In this document: positions 56,609 to 64,000 of the stretch, one piece after another | How positions within the stretch are numbered: position 1 is the first letter of the stretch | How the letters are laid out: each line of letters starts with the position of its first letter | Source: Rhodococcus sp. SBT000017 | GTDB lineage: Bacteria; Actinomycetota; Actinomycetes; Mycobacteriales; Mycobacteriaceae | Assembly: GCF_003688915.1 (NCBI RefSeq) | Contig: NZ_REFU01000001.1 | Span: forward strand, 4,340,001 to 4,404,000 | Direction: 5' to 3' | Length of the DNA stretch: 64,000 nucleotides | Notes under the pieces: generated by a model | What the model saw: the letters and a program-made list of their open reading frames with translations, nothing else | Told to the model about the DNA's origin: nothing | The model's database searches: none | Made by a program: the position numbers and the translations under genes

Positions 56609-57829
56609 ATGATTTTTGTTGGAGACGACTGGGCGGAGGATCACCACGACATCCACGTGATGGACGCCGACGGGAAACGGTTGACCTCACGCCGATTACC
56701 CGAAGGACTGGCGGGTATCAGTGGGTTTCACGATGTGATTGCCTCGTACGCCCAGGCGCCCGCCGAGGTCGTCGTCGGCATCGAGACCGATCGCGGCTTG
56801 TGGGTGTCTGCTCTGGCCGCGGCCGGATACACCGTGTACGCGGTCAATCCGCTCGCTGCTGCGCGCTACCGAGACCGCCACCATGTCTCGGGTGCAAAAT
56901 CCGACGCCGGCGACGCCAAACTCTTGGCCGACCTCGTGCGCACCGACAGGCACAACCACCGCACCATCGCCGGCGACTCGACCTCGGCCGAGGCGATCAA
57001 AGTATTGGCCCGCGGACATCAGAATCTGATCTGGTCCCGTAACCGGCAGACCAACGCGTTGCGCTCGTCCTTGCGCGAGTACTACCCCGCCGCACTCGAG
57101 GCCTTCGACAGTCTTCATCACGGCGACGCCGTCGCGGTGCTCTCGCGTGCCGCCTCGCCCGCCGAAGCATCTCACCTGAGCGCAGCGACGATCCGATCGA
57201 TCCTGAAAAAAGCTGGGAGACAACGCAATATCGAATCACGCGCTGAAGAAATTCGCGTTGCATTGCGTACCGACCATCTCACGGCACCACCTCCTGTTGC
57301 CGCTGCGTTCGCCGCCACCACCCGCTCGGCGGTGGCGCTGATCGCGGAGTTGAACCGTCAGATCGTCGACCTCGAAGCCCAACTGACCCGCCATTTTGAA
57401 ACACACCCGGACGCCGCTATCTACCTCTCCCTGCCAGGAATCGGTGTCATCCTCGGCGCCCGGGTGCTCGGTGAATTCGGCGACGACGTCGCCCGCTACA
57501 CCAACGCCAAGTCTCGCAAGAATTACGCCGGTACGTCACCCCTGACAGTTGCGTCGGGCAAGAAGCGGGCCGTACTGGCTCGTCATATCCGCAACCGGCG
57601 GCTCTACGATGCCATCGACCAGTGGGCGTTCTGCGCCCTCAACCAGAGTCCGGGCGCACGCGCGTTCTACGACCACCACCGCGCTGCCGGAGACCTCCAC
57701 CACCAAGCGCTCCGCGCACTCGGCAACAGACTTGTCGGGCTCCTGCACGGGTGCCTACGTCACCACACCGAATACGACGAACACACCGCTTGGGCACACC
57801 GCACCGGGCAACAACCAGCCGCAGCTTGA
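56609..57829 (+). CDS. IS110-family transposase (DEDD RuvC-like)
   Basis: The 406-residue recombinase has the N-terminal DEDD domain: VGDDWAEDHHDIHV (first Asp), VVVGIETDRGLWV (Glu) and SGAKSDAGDAKLLADLVRTD (last Asp pair). The C-terminal Transposase_20 domain follows, with LPGIGVILGARVLGEFGDD and the catalytic-Ser region YAGTSPLTVASGKKRAV. The frame is complete, so the copy may be active. The stop codon lies within CTTGACA, which holds the right-end -35-like element. Confidence 0.93.
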   Translation: MIFVGDDWAEDHHDIHVMDADGKRLTSRRLPEGLAGISGFHDVIASYAQAPAEVVVGIETDRGLWVSALAAAGYTVYAVNPLAAARYRDRHHVSGAKSDAGDAKLLADLVRTDRHNHRTIAGDSTSAEAIKVLARGHQNLIWSRNRQTNALRSSLREYYPAALEAFDSLHHGDAVAVLSRAASPAEASHLSAATIRSILKKAGRQRNIESRAEEIRVALRTDHLTAPPPVAAAFAATTRSAVALIAELNRQIVDLEAQLTRHFETHPDAAIYLSLPGIGVILGARVLGEFGDDVARYTNAKSRKNYAGTSPLTVASGKKRAVLARHIRNRRLYDAIDQWAFCALNQSPGARAFYDHHRAAGDLHHQALRALGNRLVGLLHGCLRHHTEYDEHTAWAHRTGQQPAAA

Positions 57830-57851
57830 CAAGTTACGGACCTGGGATGTC

Positions 57852-57857
57852 TAGGGT
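57852..57857 (+). promoter_or_regulatory. -10 box (TAGGGT) of mutT3
   Basis: TAGGGT lies at -13 to -8 of the ATG at 57865. The TTGACA inside the IS right end is 20 bp upstream, a little far for an optimal promoter, but it could contribute a -35 element to a hybrid promoter created by the insertion. Confidence 0.5.
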
Positions 57858-57864
57858 GGTGAGC

Positions 57865-58701
57865 ATGCGTGGTGACGGTGACGGCTGGGTGATCGGCGAG
57901 AACGGCACTCGGCACTGGGGAAAGCACGGTGCCGCCGGACTGTTGCTGCGTGCGCCGTCCGATGCAGGCGAGCCTGTGGTGTTGCTGCAGCACCGTGCCC
58001 TGTGGAGTCACCAGGGCGGAACATGGGCACTACCCGGCGGAGCCCGCGACTCCCACGAGAGCACCGCCCACGCGGCGGTGCGCGAGGCCCACGAAGAAGC
58101 CGGTATCTCGGCCGAACAGGTCAGTGTGCGCAGCGAGCGCGTCACCGCGAGCGTCGAGAGCGGCTGGTCCTACACCACCGTCGTCGCCGATACCGATCAT
58201 CCGTTGACCACTGTGCCCAACGGGGAGAGCACCGAGCTGCGTTGGGTACCGGAGTCGATCGTCGACGAACTCCCGTTGCATCCGGGGTTCGCGTCCAGCT
58301 GGCCGTCGCTGCGCACCGTGCCGCTGCGGGTGCTGCTCGACACCGCCAACGTGCTGGGGTCCCGGCCGAACGGATGGTGGAAGGACCGCGCCGGATCGAC
58401 CGGCGCACTGCTGACCTCGCTGGCCGAGACGCTGCCCCGCACCGTCGAACTGCCCAGCGGTCAGTACGGCTGGCTCACCTGCATCGAAGCCGTGCTCGAA
58501 GGCCAGGCCCGGGACGCCGTGGTCGAAGACCCCCGCACCCGGACGATTCTCGCCGACGGCAGTGGCGACGACACCTTGGCCGAGCAGGCCGACATCGACG
58601 GAGACCTGACCGCGCTCGTCACCGCCGACCGCGGCCTACGCGACCGGCTGCCGGAATCGGTGCAGGTCCTGACGCCGTCCGCAGTACTGGGTTGGCTCTA
58701 G
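57865..58701 (+). CDS. mutT3: MutT3-like Nudix hydrolase with a C-terminal PIN/NYN-like domain
   Basis: The 278-residue product has a Nudix domain (residues about 1-150) with a box of the usual form: [24 protein letters not shown]. The C-terminal half (about 160-278) has [24 protein letters not shown], then [29 protein letters not shown], the pattern of an actinobacterial PIN/NYN-type nucleic-acid-binding domain. The mycobacterial MutT3 I recall lacks this domain. It probably cleaves oxidised or unusual nucleotides. ATG 57865 is preferred over ATG 57847 because of the TAGGGT box. Its stop shares the CTAG palindrome with the stop of thiE. Confidence 0.88.
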   Translation: MRGDGDGWVIGENGTRHWGKHGAAGLLLRAPSDAGEPVVLLQHRALWSHQGGTWALPGGARDSHESTAHAAVREAHEEAGISAEQVSVRSERVTASVESGWSYTTVVADTDHPLTTVPNGESTELRWVPESIVDELPLHPGFASSWPSLRTVPLRVLLDTANVLGSRPNGWWKDRAGSTGALLTSLAETLPRTVELPSGQYGWLTCIEAVLEGQARDAVVEDPRTRTILADGSGDDTLAEQADIDGDLTALVTADRGLRDRLPESVQVLTPSAVLGWL

Positions 58702-59390
58702 GCCTGCAGCGCTTGGACCAATTCGCGGGCTGCGGCCTGTGGGTCCCTGGCCTCGGTGATCGCCCGGACCACCACGATGCGGTCGGCTCCGGCCGCTCGA
58801 ACCTGATCCACGTTGGTCGCGTCGACGCCGCCGATGGCGAACCACGGCCGTTCCGGTAGCGCGTCCGCCGTCGCCCGCAGAGCTTCGAGCCCCGCGGCCT
58901 TGCGGTTGGGCTTGGTTGGCGTCGGCCACACCGGCCCGACGGCGAAGTAGTCGACGCCGTCCTCGATCGCGGCGAGCGAGGACTGAGCGCGGTTCTGCGT
59001 CGACCGGCCGATCACCACGTCCGGCCCCAGGATCTGACGGGCATAGTGCACCGGCAGATCGCCCTGACCCAGATGCAGCACGTCCGCGCCCGCGGCCAAC
59101 GCCAGATCCGCGCGATCGTTCACCGCAAGCAGCGCACCGTGCCGCTTGGTCGCAGCGAGCAGAATCGCCAGCGCAGCGAGCTCGTCCTTGGCTTCGAGGG
59201 GACCGAACTCTCGCTCGCCTGCGGAGTTCTTGTCGCGCAGCTGAATGATGTCGACGCCACCGGACAACGCGGCCTCGGCGAACTGCGCAAGGTCGCCCTT
59301 GTCGCGTCTGGCATCGGTACACAGGTACAGGCGAGCGGACGCAAGACGCTCACGGGGAGTCTGGTTGCGGGCGGTCTGAGATGGATGCAC
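58698..59390 (-). CDS. thiE: thiamine-phosphate synthase
   Basis: This 230-residue TIM-barrel enzyme couples HMP diphosphate with the thiazole carboxylate/phosphate to make thiamine monophosphate. Visible motifs are [68 protein letters not shown] and [15 protein letters not shown] with the Gly-rich phosphate loop. The GTG start at 59390 has TACAGT at -13 to -8 (59398-59403, minus strand), a leaderless pattern. It is divergent from thiO, so the TPP riboswitch does not control it. Confidence 0.95.
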   Translation of the reverse strand: MHPSQTARNQTPRERLASARLYLCTDARRDKGDLAQFAEAALSGGVDIIQLRDKNSAGEREFGPLEAKDELAALAILLAATKRHGALLAVNDRADLALAAGADVLHLGQGDLPVHYARQILGPDVVIGRSTQNRAQSSLAAIEDGVDYFAVGPVWPTPTKPNRKAAGLEALRATADALPERPWFAIGGVDATNVDQVRAAGADRIVVVRAITEARDPQAAARELVQALQA

Positions 59391-59397
59391 AAAGCGA

Positions 59398-59403
59398 ACT
59401 GTA
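59398..59403 (-). promoter_or_regulatory. -10 box (TACAGT) of thiE
   Basis: On the minus strand TACAGT lies at -13 to -8 of the thiE GTG start, with no Shine-Dalgarno sequence, which suggests a leaderless mRNA. Confidence 0.5.
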
Positions 59404-59435
59404 TTCTCATGGTGGCTGTAAAACGAAGACTGATC

Positions 59436-59524
59436 GCGGGAGTCCCAGGGTTCGTGGGGCTGAGAGTGGGTTCGCCGCCCTTACCGTCAATACCTGAACC
59501 CGATCATGCGGGCGCAGGGAGCGA
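59436..59524 (+). ncRNA. TPP riboswitch (thi box) of thiO-thiS-thiG
   Basis: The thi-box consensus is clear: GGGGCTGAGAGTGGG, then ACCTGAACCCGATCATGCGG followed by GCGCAGGGAGCGAGG. The CTGAGA and CCTGA...GATC elements are in the expected places. The 3' end overlaps the thiO ribosome site (AGGGAGCGAGG) five bases before the GTG at 59529, so TPP binding should block translation of the thiazole operon. Confidence 0.92.
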
Positions 59525-59528
59525 GGAC

Positions 59529-60586
59529 GTGAATCGCGTGCATATCGTCGTTATCGGCGGAGGCGTCATCGGGTTGTCGACGGCGCTGCGCTTGGCCGAG
59601 GACGGTCACCGAGTGGTCGTGCACGATCCCGCGCTCGGTCGAGGCGCATCCTGGGTCGCAGGCGGAATGCTGGCCCCGTTGTCCGAGGGCTGGCCCGGCG
59701 AACACGAACTGCTGCATCTGGGCGCTGCGTCGTTGGCGCGGTGGCCGGACTTCGCCCGACGCCTCCCCGGCCCCTCGGTGTTCTCCGCGACCGGATCGGT
59801 GACGGTTGCCCTCGACTCTGCCGATGCCGCCGACCTACGAACCATCGCCGAATGGGTGGGCGAGCAGGGGCACGAACTCGAGATTCTGGGACGGGCGCAG
59901 CTGCGTGAGCTCGAACCTGCTCTGGCACAGAACATTCGACTGGGCCTGCTGGCTCCGACCGAACTGTCGGTGGACAATCGGGCGCTGATCGCCGCGCTCG
60001 AGCAGGGGTGCCTCGACGCGGGAGTCGAGTTGGTGACCACCTCGGTGGAGACCATGCCCGACGCCGACCAGGTGGTCCTGGCCGCCGGTGCCCAGTCGGC
60101 CGCGTTGTGGCCCACGCTGCCGGTTCGGCCGGTCAAGGGAGAGATCCTGCGTCTGCGGAGGCGGCCGAGCGCCGCACCGCCGCCGTCACGCACTGTTCGC
60201 GGAACCGTGCACGGCCGGGCGATCTACCTGGTACCGCGCGGCGACGGATTGGTCGTCGGCGCAACCCAATACGAATCCGGCCAGGACACCCAGGTCACCG
60301 TCGCCGGGGTACGAGACCTCATCGCCGACGCCGAACGACTCATGCCCAGCATCGGCGAGTACGAGCTGTACGAAACCGCTGCCGGACTGCGGCCGATGAG
60401 CCCGGACGGGCTGCCGCTGATCGGCAGGCTGTCTCCCCGGTTGATCGCCGCCACCGGACACGGCCGCAACGGCATCCTGCTCGCGCCCATCACAGCCGAC
60501 GCCGTCGCCGCGCTGATCTCCGGCGAGACGCTGCCCGAGGCGAAAGCCGCCACACTCGAACGCTTCACACAGATCGAGAGGACACC

Positions 60587-60590
<4 letters not shown>
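59529..60590 (+). CDS. thiO: glycine oxidase
   Basis: This 353-residue FAD enzyme oxidises glycine to iminoglycine, an early precursor of the thiamine thiazole. It has the FAD motif VVIGGGVIGLSTALRLAEDGH, GAFASWVAGG-like GRGASWVAGGMLAPLSEGWPGE, and a C-terminal TAAGLRPMSPDGLPLIGRL with RLIAATGHGRNGILLAPITADAV. The GTG at 59529 lies directly after the riboswitch. Its stop overlaps the thiS ATG (ATGA). Confidence 0.94.
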
Positions 60591-61556
<966 letters not shown>

Positions 61557-61994
61557 CCGACTGCGTCGTCGGCGCAGCGTCGCCTGTGGTGCTGCGCATC
61601 TCGCAAACGCGCGCGCATTCGTGAAACGCGCGCGGAGTAGTGGTGACACGAGGGCGATTCCGCGCGCATCTGGCAAACGCGCGCGCGTTTGCGACCGCAT
61701 GCCGCCCGCTCGACCCGCATGCCGCCCGTTCGACCGCTGCGTCGCCGCATCCGGCAAACGCGCGCGCATTCGTGATACGCGCGCGAAATAGTGGCGAATA
61801 CGAGGACCATTCCGCGCGCACCTGGCAAACGCGCGCGCGTTTGCGACCGCGCCTAGTTGGCCACCGGCGCGCCTAAGTGACCGCTCGCCGCCCCTGCGAC
61901 CGACTGTCTCAGGGTGTGTGTCATCCGAAAGGATGATGGAGAAGGCGACTGTGGGTCGATGTGCGGGCGCTGTCGATGGGGGACAGTTGTACCC
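61557..61994. other. intergenic region with duplicated CG-palindrome element
   Basis: These 438 bases between thiG and the ABC gene are mostly the duplicated element listed at 61595-61850. The remaining 3' part (about 61851-61994) should hold the promoter of the ABC operon; a short ATG just before it (61961) is not supported. No gene is seen. Confidence 0.6.
61595..61850. repeat. tandem element with two 20-bp CG palindromes
   Basis: Unit 1 (61595-61698) and unit 2 (61746-61850) are about 104-105 bp, and similar from CGCATC through GCAAACGCGCGCGC to GTTTGCGACCGC. Each ends in the perfect palindrome GCAAACGCGCGCGCGTTTGC (61673-61692 and 61825-61844). A further 20-bp tandem pair, CGCATGCCGCCCGCTCGACC and its T variant, lies between them. 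Alternating CG runs can adopt Z-DNA or cruciform structure. Confidence 0.9.
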
Positions 61995-62957
61995 ATGATC
62001 GAAGTGACAGGACTGACCAAGCAATACGGCGCGGTGACGGCGGTCGACAACCTCACCTTCACCATCAAACCCGGCATCGTGACCGGCTTCCTGGGCCCCA
62101 ACGGCGCAGGCAAGTCGACCACGATGCGGATGATCCTCGGCCTCGACCGCCCCACCAAGGGCACGGCGACCATCGAGGGCAAGAGCTACAGCCATCTCAA
62201 GCAGCCACTGCGTACCGTCGGCGCTTTGCTCGACGCCAAGTGGGTTCATCCGAACCGTTCGGCGCGTGCACATCTCGAGTGGATGGCGGCCTCCAACGGC
62301 ATTCCGAAGTCGCGCGTCGACGAGGTGCTGCGTCTGGTGGGCCTGTCCGAGGTGGCCAAGAAGAATGCCGGTGGCTTCTCTCTCGGTATGTCGCAGCGGC
62401 TCGGCCTCGCCGGCGCGTTGCTCGGCGACCCCAAGGTGTTGCTGTTCGACGAGCCGGTCAACGGACTCGATCCCGAGGGCATCGTCTGGATCCGAAAGTT
62501 CATGCAGCGCTTGGCAGCCGAGGGCCGCACAGTGCTGGTCTCGAGCCACCTGCTCTCGGAGATGGCGCAGACCGCGGAACACCTCATCGTCATCGGACGC
62601 GGCAAACTGATCTCCGATTCCTCGGTGCAGGAATTCATCGACCATGCCTCCGAGGCATCGGTGCGCGTTCGCAGCCCGCAACTCGACGGTCTGCGCCAGG
62701 CGTTGACCACCGCCGGACTCACCGTGCGCGAGCCGGACAAGACCGATGAACTTCAGCCCTCGCTCGTGGTGCTGAACTCGACCACCGACGCGATCGGCGA
62801 CATCGCCGGTCGATCCGGAATCACCCTGCACGAGTTGGCCTCTCAGCGAGGCTCGCTTGAGGAAGCATTCATGAAACTCACCGGAGACACAGTGCAATAC
62901 CACGGCGCGGGAGCCGAAAACCCCAACACTCAGCAAGCGATGGGCGGTTCACTCTGA
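61995..62957 (+). CDS. ABC transporter ATP-binding protein
   Basis: The 320-residue ATPase has Walker A GFLGPNGAGKSTTMRMILGL, the signature SLGMSQRLGLA, Walker B KVLLFDEPVNGLDPEG and a switch His in VLVSSHLL. A C-terminal extension of about 100 residues follows. The short, single ATPase with a downstream ABC-2 permease suggests an exporter for a drug or lipid. Its stop overlaps the permease ATG (TGATG). Confidence 0.93.
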   Translation: MIEVTGLTKQYGAVTAVDNLTFTIKPGIVTGFLGPNGAGKSTTMRMILGLDRPTKGTATIEGKSYSHLKQPLRTVGALLDAKWVHPNRSARAHLEWMAASNGIPKSRVDEVLRLVGLSEVAKKNAGGFSLGMSQRLGLAGALLGDPKVLLFDEPVNGLDPEGIVWIRKFMQRLAAEGRTVLVSSHLLSEMAQTAEHLIVIGRGKLISDSSVQEFIDHASEASVRVRSPQLDGLRQALTTAGLTVREPDKTDELQPSLVVLNSTTDAIGDIAGRSGITLHELASQRGSLEEAFMKLTGDTVQYHGAGAENPNTQQAMGGSL

Positions 62958-63727
62958 TGGGCGTCTTGGCAGCAGAAAGAATCAAGTTCACCTCGACCAA
63001 GTCGCCGTGGTGGTGCAGCGCTATAGTGGTGGTGTTCGGCCTCGGTTTCGGAGCCATCCTCGGGTGGGCGGCCAAGACCGCCATCGGACCCGATGCGCCG
63101 GAAGGCCTGCCTCCGACGACTGCCTACGACGTCGTCGCCAGCGGTGTGGGCGGGCTGGGCATCATGGTGCTGATGATTCTGGCGGCACTGACCGTCACCA
63201 GCGAATACCGGTTCGGTCTGATCCGTACGACGTTCCAGTCGGTCACCAATCGGGCTTCGGTCCTCGGTGCGAAGGCTCTCATCGTCGGTGTGTACGGCGC
63301 GGTGCTGTCTCTCATCCTGGCGTTCGGTGCGCTGTTCCTGGCGAAGTCGATTGCAGGCGAGGAGGCCGGGGCGCTCCTCGGCTTCGATGTGGACGGTACG
63401 TGGCGTGTCGTCTACGGCGCGGCGATCCTGGCGTTCGTACAGATCGTTCTGGCAGTAGCAGTGGGTGCGCTCATTCGGCAGTCCGCCGGTGCCATCGCCG
63501 TGTTGCTGCTGTGGCCGCTGCTCATCGAGAACGTGATCGGCCTCATCCCGAAGGTGGGCGAGAAGATCCAGCCGTTCATGCCGTTCCTCAATGCCAATCA
63601 CTTCCTCGGCTCCAGCGGCGGAATCGACTTCCATTGGGGTCCGATCGGTAGCCTGATCTACTTCGTCGTCTTCACCGCGGTGATCTTCGGGGCAGCCGTG
63701 TTCGTCGTCAATCGTCGGGACGCCTGA
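62957..63727 (+). CDS. ABC-2-type transporter permease
   Basis: The 256-residue membrane protein has six membrane segments in the ABC-2 layout, with an N-terminal amphipathic stretch (LAAERIKFTSTKSPWW) and the EYRFGLIRTTFQSVTNR coupling region after the second helix. It partners the ATPase encoded just upstream. Substrate is unknown. The start shares the TGATG junction. Confidence 0.9.
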   Translation: MGVLAAERIKFTSTKSPWWCSAIVVVFGLGFGAILGWAAKTAIGPDAPEGLPPTTAYDVVASGVGGLGIMVLMILAALTVTSEYRFGLIRTTFQSVTNRASVLGAKALIVGVYGAVLSLILAFGALFLAKSIAGEEAGALLGFDVDGTWRVVYGAAILAFVQIVLAVAVGALIRQSAGAIAVLLLWPLLIENVIGLIPKVGEKIQPFMPFLNANHFLGSSGGIDFHWGPIGSLIYFVVFTAVIFGAAVFVVNRRDA

Positions 63728-63740
63728 CGCTGCTCGCCGG

Positions 63741-63746
63741 TAGGGT
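63741..63746 (+). promoter_or_regulatory. -10 box (TAGGGT) of lpqL
   Basis: TAGGGT lies at -13 to -8 of the ATG at 63754, the same leaderless arrangement and hexamer as in front of mutT3. Confidence 0.5.
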
Positions 63747-63753
63747 GTCCGCT

Positions 63754-64000
63754 ATGCGGATTTCCTTGCTTGCAGGTAGCGCTGTCACTGTCTTGATTCT
63801 GGCCGGTTGCTCGTCCACCTCGGACGAGGAACCGGCCAGAGTTTTCGCGACACCCGACGGGCCGGGGCTCTCTGCCGCGGTCACCGAGGAGGCGTTGGTG
63901 GGGCACCTCGAACAATTGGAAGCCATCGCCGCCGAGAACGACGGAAACCGCGCGGCCGGCACCGCCGGTTACGACGCGAGTGTCGATTATGTTGTCTCGC
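63754..64000 (+). CDS. lpqL: LpqL-like lipoprotein aminopeptidase (3' part beyond window)
   Basis: The frame is open to the window end, giving 82 residues. The N-terminus has a lipobox in LILAGCSS (Cys at 19), then VTEEALVGHLEQLEAIAAENDGNRAAGTAGYDASVDYV, the start of an M28 zinc aminopeptidase as in M. tuberculosis LpqL (Rv0418). There it also follows thiG, which supports the name. The catalytic metal residues lie beyond the window. Confidence 0.75.
   Translation, partial: MRISLLAGSAVTVLILAGCSSTSDEEPARVFATPDGPGLSAAVTEEALVGHLEQLEAIAAENDGNRAAGTAGYDASVDYVVS

Larger units (their letters stand above)
56349..57843 (+). mobile_element. IS110-family insertion sequence
   Basis: The element lies between glnX and mutT3, genes adjacent in mycobacteria. 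It has no terminal inverted repeats, as normal for IS110. ACCT occurs at both inferred edges (56345-56348 and 57840-57843), so a CT core with ends near 56349 and 57843 is a reasonable guess; the boundaries are inferred. The left target side is the palindrome AGGTGATTCACCT (56336-56348). The order is noncoding left end of about 260 bp, transposase, then a short right end with TTGACA (57826-57831). Confidence 0.75.

Noticed and set aside
57827..57864. IS110 terminal inverted repeats
   Set aside because: None are seen at the inferred ends, which is normal for IS110, so their absence is not evidence of decay.
61595..61850. CRISPR or insertion sequence in the CG-rich duplicate
   Set aside because: Two units only, palindromic with low-complexity CG runs, no transposase or cas gene.

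Overview
The window is high-GC actinobacterial DNA, most likely from Rhodococcus sensu lato. The basis is WhiB and GTG/TTG starts, F420-dependent enzymes, PknG with GlnH and GlnX, and three gene blocks collinear with Mycobacterium tuberculosis: dedA-fba-Rv0361-Rv0360c-Rv0359-Rv0358-purA (about 9.3-19.4 kb), purT-Rv0390-metZ (28.3-36.5 kb) and fgd1-pta-ackA-pknG-glnH-glnX-mutT3-thiE-thiO-thiS-thiG-lpqL (46.6-64.0 kb). These correspondences come from recalled gene order and protein motifs; no search was run, and the species cannot be fixed.

Layout. 1-10 kb: a truncated Ala-rich secreted protein, a MarR/MFS pair, small membrane proteins, an SDR, a lipoprotein, a SpoU methyltransferase, a GH76 enzyme and two DedA proteins. 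10-19.4 kb: the fba-purA block with a FUSC-like membrane protein, a CDF metal exporter behind a palindromic operator, and a divergent flavin-oxidase/WYL regulator pair. 19.4-24.9 kb: an island encoding a SipW-type signal peptidase, several TasA-like clients and a protein that fuses a second SipW-type peptidase to a client-like segment. 25-36.5 kb: ogt, a MocR regulator, a CoA racemase, purT, catabolic enzymes, a ferredoxin reductase, and a TauD-like dioxygenase preceded by a cysteine-rich leader peptide, then rhodanese and metZ. 36.6-46.4 kb: isochorismate synthase, a HAD phosphatase, WhiB, a DUF222/HNH protein, and several regulators and enzymes. 46.4-64 kb: F420 and acetate metabolism, the PknG nutrient-sensing operon, an IS110 element, the thiamine genes under a TPP riboswitch, an ABC exporter and the start of lpqL.

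Genes that appear to work together: fgd1 reduces F420 and sits beside a Ddn-like F420H2-dependent protein; pta-ackA are translationally coupled; glnX-glnH-pknG form an amino-acid-sensing relay; thiO-thiS-thiG overlap and make the thiazole half of thiamine, with thiE divergent; rhodanese and metZ overlap and handle sulfur; the SipW locus genes overlap by 1-4 bases and look like one secretion operon.

Features not explained by ordinary genes: a dispersed repeat of about 23 bp (core GGAGCCTGCGGAACGACC) present at least eleven times, once inside a coding sequence; a duplicated element of about 105 bp built on a 20-bp CG palindrome; many leaderless starts with a -10 hexamer at a fixed distance; and a likely bridge-RNA region in the IS110 element. 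No tRNA, rRNA or CRISPR array was seen.
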